DNA of 64,000 bases, taken from the NCBI RefSeq assembly GCF_017498545.1, contig NZ_CP071793.1, positions 9,170,256 to 9,234,255 of the forward strand, given 5' to 3'. Numbering within the stretch: the first letter of the stretch is position 1; every line of letters starts with the position of its first letter. Below are positions 29,281 to 37,478 of this stretch, piece by piece. The notes under the pieces are model-generated. The model did no database searches and had not been told where the DNA came from. It worked only from the letters and a program-made list of their open reading frames with translations. Origin of the DNA: Sulfidibacter corallicola (lineage in GTDB: Bacteria; Acidobacteriota; Holophagae; Acanthopleuribacterales; Acanthopleuribacteraceae). A program made the position numbers and the translations under genes.

Positions 29281-30069
29281 TTAAGCTTCGGTGGCGTGGT
29301 ACACCTCGGAGGGTTTCTGGTTGCCGAGCGATTGATGTGGCCGCTCGTTGTTGTAGTGTTCAAAGTACCTGTGAAGCCCATGGTACAGTTCCAGGCCGTT
29401 TTCGTAACTGTGCAGGTAGATGTGCTCGTATTTCACCGAACGCCACAATCGTTCGACAAACACGTTGTCCAGTGCGCGTCCCTTGCCGTCCATGCTGATC
29501 TGAACCTCTGCCTCCTGAAGGATTTCGGTGAATTTCGGGCTCGTGAATTGCGCGCCTTGATCGGTGTTGAATATCGAAGGTTTCTTGTTTTGCAGCGCGC
29601 GTCTCAGAACCTCGCGGCAAAAGGCTCCATCCAGCGTGTTGGAGATTTCCCAAGCCACCACGTACCGGCTGTACCAGTCGATAATCGCCGTCAGGTACAT
29701 GTAGCCTCGCCGCATCGGCACATAGGTGATGTCGGTGCTCCAAACGTGGTTGGGATGGGTGATGGTCAGGTCCCGCAGCAAGTAAGGATACACGCGATGG
29801 GCCGGGTTGGCCGCGCTGGTGCGGGGCTTGGGATACACGGCCTCCAGGGCCATCAACCGCATGAGCCGTTGAATCCGTTTCCGGTTGACCGCATACCCTC
29901 GATCTCGCAGGAAGGCGGCCATGCGTCGGCTGCCGAAGTAGGGGAAATCCAGGTAAATACGATCGATCTCCGACATCAAGACCAGGTTTTCGGGCCTCTC
30001 GGGTCGCGGCTCGTAGTAGTACGAGGCTCGCGATAACCCAAGCAAGGCGCACTGCCGGCGAATGCTCAA
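29281..30069 (-). CDS. IS3-family transposase OrfB (DDE integrase)
   Basis: 262 aa from a TTG. The N-terminus has the IS3 signature (SIRRQCALLGLSRASYYY), then an HTH_21-type segment (FGSRRMAAFLRDRGY). The catalytic core shows D (WSTDITYVP), D (FNTDQGAQFTS) and E (NVFVERLWRSVKYEH), followed by NNERPHQSLG. All catalytic residues are present, so the enzyme could be active. The frame is open upstream past the TTG through CIEEKRLCIEPHHRRL to the end of OrfA, so the natural product probably begins earlier or as an OrfAB fusion. It lies in the +1 frame relative to OrfA, not the usual -1. Confidence 0.93.
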   Translation of the reverse strand: MSIRRQCALLGLSRASYYYEPRPERPENLVLMSEIDRIYLDFPYFGSRRMAAFLRDRGYAVNRKRIQRLMRLMALEAVYPKPRTSAANPAHRVYPYLLRDLTITHPNHVWSTDITYVPMRRGYMYLTAIIDWYSRYVVAWEISNTLDGAFCREVLRRALQNKKPSIFNTDQGAQFTSPKFTEILQEAEVQISMDGKGRALDNVFVERLWRSVKYEHIYLHSYENGLELYHGLHRYFEHYNNERPHQSLGNQKPSEVYHATEA

Positions 30070-30106
30070 CCGGCGGTGATGGGGTTCGATACACAGCCGT
30101 TTCTCC

Positions 30107-30400
30107 TCAATGCAGGGATTCAGATTTTTTTTTGAGCCAGTCGAGCTCCACCTGGAGACGACCGATTTGTTCGTAAAGCTTGCCGATTTCCGGTGATTCG
30201 CCGGCGGGTTTTCGAGGAGCCTTCCCGCTCTCGAACACCTCCGGCAGGGACTCGATCACCTGCTTTTTCCAGCGGTTGATCAGGGTCGGGTGGACCCCGT
30301 ACTGGGCTGACAGTTCCGAGACCGTTTTGATGCCGCGAATCGCTTCCAAAGCCACCCGGGACTTGAACTTGGGATCGTGATTGTTGCGCTTCCTAGCCAA
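30107..30400 (-). CDS. IS3-family transposase OrfA (helix-turn-helix)
   Basis: This is a 97-aa protein with the HTH VSELSAQYGVHPTLINRWKKQ split around its recognition helix, then a leucine-zipper-like C-terminal helix (IGKLYEQIGRLQVELDWL). It binds the IS ends and is needed to form OrfAB transposase. It ends LKKKSESLH after a run of nine A residues (30125-30133), the place where frameshifting would normally join it to OrfB. Confidence 0.92.
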   Translation of the reverse strand: MARKRNNHDPKFKSRVALEAIRGIKTVSELSAQYGVHPTLINRWKKQVIESLPEVFESGKAPRKPAGESPEIGKLYEQIGRLQVELDWLKKKSESLH

Positions 30401-30466
30401 AACTCGGTTTACCTCTCTCCGGCTCCGCAGTAGCTGTTGGCCGAGGGGGATATAAACGGACGAACG

Positions 30467-30577
30467 ACCATGGTGTTAGGGTGGACCCCTGGCGCACCAT
30501 GGACATCTTGATGGCGCAGCTTGCTGGGCCGTCAAGGTGTCCCCTGGGGTACGAGGGGTGGGCCCCAACACTATGGT
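30467..30577. repeat. Imperfect inverted repeat inside the IS upstream region
   Basis: The left arm ACCATGGTGTTAGGGTGGAC (30467 on) pairs with the right arm ending GGCCCCAACACTATGGT (about 30561-30577). It could be a transposase or regulatory hairpin, or the remnant of a smaller nested element; the sequence alone does not decide. Confidence 0.5.
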
Positions 30578-30688
30578 GGAGCGCCCGCTTTATGCTCCCC
30601 CTTGGCTCTCTGCCCCGCTGTTTACCCGAGGTCCCACCTTAACGCTTTTGAAGCTTAGCTCCTGGTCTCGATTATGGGGTCCATTATA

Positions 30689-30931
30689 CGAAGCGACACC
30701 GACTTCGAAAAAGTCCAGAGCCAAAGAGCGGAGCGATCCATTCTCCCGAGCAGGCCAAAGCCGGAATTGCGTCCCTCTCGAAAGGGTCCGTACATCTCAT
30801 CCGAGTGACTTCGTTTGGTTGAGCAGGGCCGGTAAGGCAAGCTGCCATACCATTTTCACCCGTCCGATCACGGAGTACTGCATCTCCTAGCAATCGTTCT
30901 CAGAAAGGTAACCCGGCCAGATGAGACGATC
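30689..30931. repeat. Right half of the IS-interrupted dispersed repeat
   Basis: It continues the 29208-29241 copy: CGAAGCGACACCG..., AGAGCCAAAGAGCGGAGCGA and CTCCCGAGCAGG, matching 28905-29000. It ends in a GGTTGAGCAGGGCCGGTAAG segment of the same family as the 92-bp repeat. No gene. Confidence 0.75.
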
Positions 30932-31060
30932 TCAATACGTGAAAGCCAAGCGGAGTTGGATGTTGCGACCTTCCCGCATGAACTGGTGCGGTCCCGACCT
31001 GCGGATGTTGGCCTGGAAATACGCCTCGTCGAAAATGTTGTTGACCGCCAGAAAGTCTCC
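30932..31060 (-). pseudogene. C-terminal remnant of a TonB-dependent receptor
   Basis: The minus-strand frame ending in TGA at 30932 reads GDFLAVNNIFDEAYFQANIR then RSGPHQFMREGRNIQLRLAFTY. This is the typical last two strands of a TonB-dependent outer-membrane receptor, with a terminal aromatic residue. An in-frame TAG lies immediately upstream (31061) and the sequence beyond does not resemble a barrel in any frame, so only about 42 codons survive. It lies next to the IS3 insertion and repeat blocks, so loss by rearrangement is likely. Not expected to be functional. Confidence 0.6.
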
Positions 31061-31159
31061 CTACCGGTCTGGCGGATATACCTCAGCTTGCTCTCTGCGA
31101 ACTCGGGCGACTCTCTTGAAACTAAAGGGTACCTATAACCTGAGCTGGGTCTTGCCGGC

Positions 31160-31420
31160 GTCAAATCTTGATCAGGAAGGCAGGAATGATGGAAACCAGG
31201 AAAAGCAGGACCATAATATGTCACCAATGCCGATCCTTTCCCGGTTTCCAATCTTTATGAATTCCTGCTTAATTTTTGAAATATATGACCCATGGCCCTT
31301 CGCCAGAAACCAGGTAGGGTGTTTCTTTCTCGAAATCGAGCGGGTATGTCCGCCGGTGCGTGGCTCTTATGCAACAAACTCTGTAAAGACCGAAGATAAG
31401 GTTTAAAGTCTTTAAGGAAG
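31160..31420. repeat. Dispersed intergenic repeat (copy shared with 20.2, 52.8 and 63.4 kb)
   Basis: It contains TGTTTCTTTCTCGAAATCGA, which is the reverse complement of the GAGAAAGAAACA block at 52960, and CATGGCCCTTCGCCAGAAAC, which is inverted at 63345. The region 31421-31648 following it holds no gene that I can support. Confidence 0.65.
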
Positions 31421-31648
31421 CAAGTTCCGCTCGGAGCACCCGAATGCCGAGAGATTTGTCGTGCCCGGTAGGGGCATCAGGGGCGGTAAGCCCGCCGGAT
31501 GAACTTGTCGAAATAATCCATGCGAGGAGTTCCAACCTAATTAATGTGCGTCGTGCATGCGGGAACTCCCGAGCGATTCGTTTCGGGCTCCGTGGTGGAA
31601 AAATGCCCCAGCCTCACAACCACCTAGAAACGAAGGCGATCCTACCCC

Positions 31649-34072
31649 CTACGAAATGACCACGTCGTTCACGGCCAGGAGCAAAGTGAACACGGCGCCT
31701 CGACCCAAGCCGTCGCTGCGACCGGTCAGCTCGCCGCCCAACTCCTTGGCCGCGTTGGCGCAGAAGTGCAGCCCAAACCCGTTGCCGCCTCGTTTGGTGG
31801 TGAACCCGTGGGAGAAGATCTTGGCCAGGTTGTCCTTGGAAATCCCCACGCCGTTGTCCACGACACGGATGCGGAGCCACCCCTCGTCCGGCGACGAAAG
31901 CTCGATCACGAGCCGTTTCTCCTCATCCGATTTGTGGGCCATCATCGCTTCGCGCCCGTTTTTGATCAAATTGATGAGGATGTGCATCAGCTTGACCTTG
32001 GAGGTCCGCAGGGGCTCGACGACCTGGTAGTCGCGCACGACGTGGATGCCGTTCTTTTTCAAGGAGGGCGTCTCCAAATTGAGGGCGTCGTCGATGACCT
32101 CGGCCAGATCGACCTCCTCGTAGAGCTCCACACCCTTGGCGTAGACCTGCTGGGTCATGATGATTTGTTTGATGATCTGGACCTTTTCCCGCATTTCCAC
32201 CAAGGTCTCGGACAAATGGGTCAGCTCCGTTTCGTAGACTTCGCCGAAATCTATGAGGTACTTCATCAGGATCGGGCCCTTCTTCGATTGATGCAGGAAC
32301 TGTTCGATGTGATCCAGGTTGGCTTCCAACAATTTCATGGCCTGCTGGTAGCCCTGGGCGTGGTTCTCGTTCAGTTCGCCGACCATTTGATCGACGGACA
32401 CATTGAGGCTGTTCAGCACGTTGCCGATGTTGTGCACCACGCCGGTGGCGATCTCGGCCATACCGGCGGCGTGGGCGTTCTGCAGTGCGATGGCCTGGCT
32501 GGTTTCCAGTTCCCGGGTGCGGTCTTCGACCTTGGCTTCCAGGTTGCGGTTGATCTCCACCAATTGGCGCTGGGTGATCACCAACTCGGAGGTCATGGCG
32601 TTGAAGGCCTGCGCCAATCGTCCGATCTCGCCGCGTGCCCGAAAATTGACCTGGGGGTCTTCGATCTCGCCGATCGACTTGCCCAACTGGAGTTCGTGGC
32701 CGATGCTCGCAGCCTTGCGGGTGATGCGGTTGATCGGTCGCACGATGAACAGGAACTGGTAGGAAAAAGCGAGAATGAAGATGATCACGGCGATCAAGAA
32801 AATGTAGTTGAGGATGGTCATCTTGATTTGCCCGGCCACCTGGCCGTATTCGGCGAAAGGCTTGACGATGACCGCCTTCCAGTAGGCGCCAGGGATGTGG
32901 AACACGGACACCACGACCTTTTGGCCGAGCAGCAGATCGTCGTCGACTTCGACGGAATGGATCAGGCTGGTGTCGGGGAAGCGTTCGCGGTAGGGATCGA
33001 GCATCACGGCAGTGATCATTTGGGCGGCGTGGTCGTCCACCTGGTAGCTGCTGGCATCGATGGCTTCCACCAACTGTCGGGTGTAATAGGGGTTGGCCTG
33101 CGACAGGTCGATCAATTGCCGATTGAGTGCGTCCAGCTCGCGCGCCATGGGTCGGAAGCGGGGTTCCTGCTCGGCGAAACTGGTCACGGTGTGAAAGGCC
33201 TCGACCAGGTTCCCTTTACCGTCGCGAGAGTAGATTTTGGCGATCTCGGGTTTGGGAAAGGTGATGAATCGATTGTCGCGGTCCAATAAAAAGAGGTAGC
33301 CGCCGGTTTTTCCGGCCCATTGGGTGACCAGTTCGTGCAGGCCCTCGAGCTTGAGGTCTACCGTGGCCACACCCCTGAAGGCGCTTTCCGCATCGCGCAT
33401 GGCCACCGTCACCGTCACCATCGGCTGGTAGGAGTAGGGGTCCATGTACGATCCGGACCAGAAGCTCCTGCCCTCCTCCACGATGTGCGGGATCACCACG
33501 TACCATTCCTCGTTGTGGTAACCGGGCGACGCCAAGAAGGAGGTGCGATACAGTTCGTCCGTGGTGAATCGGGATTCGTCGAACTCGGGGCCGGGCGCGT
33601 TGTACTCGTCGAAGAACACCAGTTGATTGCGCTCGTCGCGCCCCCAAAAAAAGCTCGCACGGCGAAGTTCGGGATCGAATACGTAGGGTTCGAACCACAG
33701 GCCACCGCCCGCCACGTCGAAATCGCCGTCGAAATCGAGCATGGGTCGAACGGTGTTGCGAATCAGGGCCTGTTCGTGGGGCAGCACCTCGCCCACGTTG
33801 GCCATGGTGCGCGTGAGGGCCTCGATCTTGTCCAGGCGGGCACTCATCTGGCTGACCACGTAGTTGCCGTTCTCTTCGATCAACTTGGCGGACTCGGCCA
33901 TCACCAGCTTGGAGCCGACGGTATTCATGACGACGACAATGCCGGTAATGAGAGCCGTATCGAACAGCAGCATGCCCATAAGCACTTTAAAGGCAATGCT
34001 TTTATAAAAGGATACGCGCGTCTCGATGGGTTTCGAGTCGGGCCTTGGCTGCGGTAGAGCGGACATGGACAT
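31649..34072 (-). CDS. Membrane sensor histidine kinase (dCache - HAMP - kinase)
   Basis: An 807-aa protein. One membrane helix near the start (VLMGMLLFDTALITGIVVVM) and a second near residue 415 (LNYIFLIAVIIFILAF) enclose a large periplasmic dCache-like sensor (GGLWFEPYV, SGSYMDPYS, ATVDLKLEGL). A HAMP domain and coiled coil follow. The phosphoacceptor is probably His547 in GVVHNIGNVLNS, then the ATPase boxes HILINLIKNGREAM (N), DNGVGIS (G1) and GNGFGLHFCANAA (G2). The frame extends to a GTG at 34102; I chose the ATG at 34072, with GGAG upstream, but the choice is not firm. No response regulator is adjacent, so the partner is elsewhere. Confidence 0.9.
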   Translation of the reverse strand: MSMSALPQPRPDSKPIETRVSFYKSIAFKVLMGMLLFDTALITGIVVVMNTVGSKLVMAESAKLIEENGNYVVSQMSARLDKIEALTRTMANVGEVLPHEQALIRNTVRPMLDFDGDFDVAGGGLWFEPYVFDPELRRASFFWGRDERNQLVFFDEYNAPGPEFDESRFTTDELYRTSFLASPGYHNEEWYVVIPHIVEEGRSFWSGSYMDPYSYQPMVTVTVAMRDAESAFRGVATVDLKLEGLHELVTQWAGKTGGYLFLLDRDNRFITFPKPEIAKIYSRDGKGNLVEAFHTVTSFAEQEPRFRPMARELDALNRQLIDLSQANPYYTRQLVEAIDASSYQVDDHAAQMITAVMLDPYRERFPDTSLIHSVEVDDDLLLGQKVVVSVFHIPGAYWKAVIVKPFAEYGQVAGQIKMTILNYIFLIAVIIFILAFSYQFLFIVRPINRITRKAASIGHELQLGKSIGEIEDPQVNFRARGEIGRLAQAFNAMTSELVITQRQLVEINRNLEAKVEDRTRELETSQAIALQNAHAAGMAEIATGVVHNIGNVLNSLNVSVDQMVGELNENHAQGYQQAMKLLEANLDHIEQFLHQSKKGPILMKYLIDFGEVYETELTHLSETLVEMREKVQIIKQIIMTQQVYAKGVELYEEVDLAEVIDDALNLETPSLKKNGIHVVRDYQVVEPLRTSKVKLMHILINLIKNGREAMMAHKSDEEKRLVIELSSPDEGWLRIRVVDNGVGISKDNLAKIFSHGFTTKRGGNGFGLHFCANAAKELGGELTGRSDGLGRGAVFTLLLAVNDVVIS

Positions 34073-34102
34073 CGGCCTGATCACTCCGCACGATTGAATC
34101 AC

Positions 34103-34472
34103 ATCTGTTGGGGAGAATTTTGGGAGCGATCTTATTTTACCGTGGGTCCCAGTGGAAGGGAGGGTTTTTTGAACGTTACGTCAGAATTGTGGCGGCGGGG
34201 TATCTGAGGAGAGGTCGCCAAGTCGGTCGGGAGGATTGAAAACGAGCGATGCCCGTGACATTCAAGGGACCTGGAAGGCTTGGCGCGGGTTCCAAGAGAT
34301 GAAGATCGAGTGGCGGCTGGAGGCGGGTGGCGATCCGGCATCGAAGGTCGAGTTCCTAGAGCGTCAGCCCTACCATGGATTGTCGGGTCGCCCACGCCCC
34401 TGCACCTGTCACCCGATCACATTGCACGAGGACATCCAAGAAATGTGCATGATCGACTGACTACCGCTCACG
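34103..34472. other. Gene-free stretch
   Basis: 370 bp upstream of the histidine kinase. Short overlapping ORFs here show no natural protein composition. No repeat or hairpin stood out. Confidence 0.4.
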
Positions 34473-36815
34473 TCATCTTGGTTCGCGAGAAATATAAAAC
34501 TGCGTAAACAACTCCGTTCTCAAAGGATCGCGGTCACTGGTAGGATCGTAGTACCAGTTGATATTGGGATCATGAAGAAACTCGAGTTCCTTTTCGAGGT
34601 TGAGATTCGTACTTTCGGTGTCATAAAGATCTTTGTCGTAACTGGGCCATTGGTTGGTTCCCGATTGCCAAAAAAAGTGACTGCTGTCGAAGAAATCCTT
34701 GAGAACGTCCGATGCATGTTGCCACTTTCGAATCATGATGTTGGCTTTTTCCCGGAAGTACCGATTGTATCGCTCGATCGGCAGCTCCGGAGGCGTTTTC
34801 CAGACGCCGGCCTCCTTCGCCTCGACATAGATCTGGTTCAACTGAACGATATCGATCACCGGATTATCACCCCAGTTTCGGAAGCTCTTGGTTACAGCTC
34901 TCAGGCCGGCTCGGATGGCCACGTAATCCTTGAGGCTCTTAAAACCCGAATGATACTTATATTCTTTGTTTCTTTCATTCCAAGTGGGTGGACTTCCGGT
35001 CGAGTGAAAGTCATACCTATCGAAATCATCCGTAACGGCGACTTCTCTTCGATCATCGTACACGTAGGTATCGAGCCAATCATCGTACCAAAGTATGGAG
35101 CCGATGGTGTCTTTCAACCTAAAATCTTGCTTTCTGTCCAAGAAGACACGGTCGACAGCGGACATCAACAGATTGAGTGCCAAGTTGAGAAATGACCCTA
35201 AATTGCTCAGTGGTACCGTATATTCTTTCTGTTTACCCAAAATAGTTTTATATCCACTCCAACCCCTGATATTGACTTGTCCAGCGAGAAGGTTGGTGTA
35301 CAAACAGAAAGAATGAACGAACAAACGAAAGGTAACATTGGCTACAGGCAAACTTTTATTATTGTATAGGTTATAACACATTTCACGAGTCAAGGTCGTG
35401 GCCTGATCGAGCGCTTCGTCATATGAGTTCAACTTGGTGACCAGGGCCCTGTAGGCATCGCTCTCCGGGCTCAACGTAGCAAATTGGTCACGGTAATTGT
35501 AGACCAGGTCGGCCCATCTATCTCCGTAGAAAGTGCTGTACAAGCAATCGAGAATACTGATCATTTGTGATCTATAAGATAACAGAGCCTGCCTGATGTT
35601 ATTTTTCTGAATGGCGTCCTGAATCTGGTCCTGCACATCGTTTCCATATTGCGACGAGATGGATGCAAAAATACTGAGCCCTGAAAATACACCTGCGACG
35701 GCGGTCAAGGGTGCGGCAAGGAAGGAAAAGGCTGCAGAGGCCACCGTGAAGATGGCCGAACCAAGACCGAACAAGGTACTGAGCGCTTCGGCATTCTGGG
35801 ACCACTGAGGCTGATCCGGGGTGCTTCCACCAGAGGTAATCAACTGAAGCGTCGATTCCGGAATGACATCCGCATGGTCCTGCAGGGTCTGAATATTGGC
35901 TTGTACATCGAGCGTGACCGTTTCATCGGGAATGACCTGCCTTTGCCGAGAAACGGCGGGCGCACTCCGGGCACTGCTACCGTACCTTCCCCGGTTTTTT
36001 CGGCTGGGACAATCCATGCCACGACTTTGACTGGATCTTCGGTTTCGCGAGGGTTGCCCTTGGGGTTGTTGCGGTAGGAAATCGGCCACCCCCGCCTCGA
36101 CGCATTCGGTAAGATCCAAAATGAGAGTCTTGTTCAAAAGCTGCCACTCGACTTCCACGAATAGGCCGTAATAGGCCAGCTTGATTTCTTCAAGCTCGTA
36201 ATTGTCGGTAATCCAAGTGGTGAGCTCGAGACCGGTACCGGAATCGAATAACTTAACCCCCTGATCGGCCACCGACCCCTGGACCTCACGGATCCTGTTC
36301 ATGCTGTCTTGATACATTTGATCATGACAAGAAATGTAGAAGCTCTTGGTAAGGCCGAGAATGAGGGAAGCCCTCGACTCGAGTGTGTCGTTGTCTTCAA
36401 AAGCGAAAGTACCATCCGAGATGCCTTGAGCGGATGCATGTAAGATGACCAATTCGGCAGAAGCGAATCGCGGCCATAAGGGCAGAAGTGATATTGGACT
36501 GTTATTCAGGGAAGATTGAACGATCGCTTCAATAATTTTCACTTGACTGTTCAATTTATAGAGAGGAGGAGTATTCCCTACGGACCCGGTCAAGAAATCT
36601 TTTAGATCTTTCTCGAGAGTTCGAAGTTCATCGTTGAAGGTGGCAACAGTTATTCGGTCGTGTTCATGGTTGTCCGAATAACCCATTAAGTAGCCCCAAC
36701 CTTTTCCACATAGCCAGGAAATGATTTTCAAATCATTGACGATCCCCGTACGCACATCATACTTTTCCAAAAAATCGACGAAAGGTCGTAGAGCCTTGAC
36801 AATGGTGATTGCCAT
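34473..36815 (-). CDS. Large orphan protein with central hydrophobic helices; shares a C-terminal domain with the 655-aa protein at 44.3 kb
   Basis: 780 aa, ATG at 36815 preceded by GGGAGA with seven-base spacing. No signal peptide. An N-terminal helical region (1-245) is joined by a low-complexity Ser/Arg/Pro linker (about 248-290) to a hydrophobic hairpin-like segment at about 343-390 (LFGLGSAIFTVASAAFSFL, TAVAGVFSGLSIFASI). A helical bundle follows (VQDQIQDAIQKNNIRQALL, LPVANVTFRLFVHSFCLYTN). Its order is reminiscent of the pore-forming helical domain of Cry delta-endotoxins; that resemblance is by eye and weak. Residues about 473-690 align with the 44.3-kb protein (DRVFLDRKQDF; GLRAVTKSFRNWG). 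The gene is clearly AT-richer than its neighbours, suggesting transfer. I do not know the function; a toxin cargo is possible. Confidence 0.82.
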   Translation of the reverse strand: MAITIVKALRPFVDFLEKYDVRTGIVNDLKIISWLCGKGWGYLMGYSDNHEHDRITVATFNDELRTLEKDLKDFLTGSVGNTPPLYKLNSQVKIIEAIVQSSLNNSPISLLPLWPRFASAELVILHASAQGISDGTFAFEDNDTLESRASLILGLTKSFYISCHDQMYQDSMNRIREVQGSVADQGVKLFDSGTGLELTTWITDNYELEEIKLAYYGLFVEVEWQLLNKTLILDLTECVEAGVADFLPQQPQGQPSRNRRSSQSRGMDCPSRKNRGRYGSSARSAPAVSRQRQVIPDETVTLDVQANIQTLQDHADVIPESTLQLITSGGSTPDQPQWSQNAEALSTLFGLGSAIFTVASAAFSFLAAPLTAVAGVFSGLSIFASISSQYGNDVQDQIQDAIQKNNIRQALLSYRSQMISILDCLYSTFYGDRWADLVYNYRDQFATLSPESDAYRALVTKLNSYDEALDQATTLTREMCYNLYNNKSLPVANVTFRLFVHSFCLYTNLLAGQVNIRGWSGYKTILGKQKEYTVPLSNLGSFLNLALNLLMSAVDRVFLDRKQDFRLKDTIGSILWYDDWLDTYVYDDRREVAVTDDFDRYDFHSTGSPPTWNERNKEYKYHSGFKSLKDYVAIRAGLRAVTKSFRNWGDNPVIDIVQLNQIYVEAKEAGVWKTPPELPIERYNRYFREKANIMIRKWQHASDVLKDFFDSSHFFWQSGTNQWPSYDKDLYDTESTNLNLEKELEFLHDPNINWYYDPTSDRDPLRTELFTQFYISREPR

Positions 36816-37478
36816 ACAACTTCTCCCAAAAAATTTGATTTAATCCCTAGACAACGGTGATCCCCCCGCGAAGAACTCGATACGTGCGCTTCTTTCGACA
36901 AATGGAGAACAAGCGTCGTCTCTTTCCTCATGTGGGCAATAGGCATCCACTAGGCATGGTGCCCTGGCGATGCTGCCGATAAAAAATGAAACAAAATGCA
37001 CCCGCACCGTTTCATCCAATCGAAGATTTCTGGATCAAAACAACCCCACACGAATGTCGTAGGCGAGTCAGTTTGATTCGAACGCCACTCTCGAAAAGAC
37101 GACAAGCCTTATCCCTCAAATTCGGGGATCGATTGGTGACGACGACGCACCATCGGATCGAACCGTCTTATCGGTCCTCACACATAGGACAGGACCCTGT
37201 CGGCATCGCTTCCCTTGGAAAGCGGGATTACAATATCTGGACGAAATTCAGTGCCGGACATGAACCATGCAAAGCACATTTTGGAGCAAGGTTCCCCTAA
37301 CCTCTTGAATTCTGGGGCGGTGAAACAAATGAACCTTGTCGTCGAGCCACCACCAGGGCATCAAAAGGCCTCAATCACAGGAGATGGCTAGCCGCCAGCC
37401 AGGCCGGCTCCATTCATTCTGGGTTGCGGACCAACCTCATACCAAGCAGCCAGCGAATTTCTCGAAGGGGAAGGAAGT
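36816..37478. other. Gene-free stretch between the orphan protein and the Hsp90-like gene
   Basis: 660 bp, relatively AT-rich near 36830-37020. No ORF has convincing composition. It contains the promoter region of the minus-strand 780-aa gene and the 3' flank of the Hsp90-like gene. Confidence 0.4.

Larger units (their letters stand above)
29242..30688 (-). mobile_element. Complete IS3-family insertion sequence, 1,447 bp
   Basis: The element encodes OrfA and OrfB on the minus strand. Terminal inverted repeats, read inward, are TATAGTGGACCCC then GTTGTCTAGACC on the left and TATAATGGACCCC then ATAATCGAGACC on the right (20 of 25 match). The 3-bp target duplication CGA flanks it (29239-29241 and 30689-30691). 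The uninterrupted repeat at about 28905 reads CACCAATCGAAGCGAC, exactly the join of the two flanks, which fixes both ends. About 290 bp upstream of OrfA is non-coding and carries an internal inverted repeat. Confidence 0.92.

Noticed and set aside
30868-31251. A 127-aa minus ORF overlapping the TonB-receptor remnant
   Set aside because: It is in a different frame from the receptor-like reading and has no natural protein features.
31766-33289. A 507-codon plus ORF under the histidine kinase
   Set aside because: Antisense shadow; the minus strand carries all kinase motifs.
36986-37300. A 104-aa plus ORF in the gap before the Hsp90-like gene
   Set aside because: No RBS, no recognisable composition or motif.
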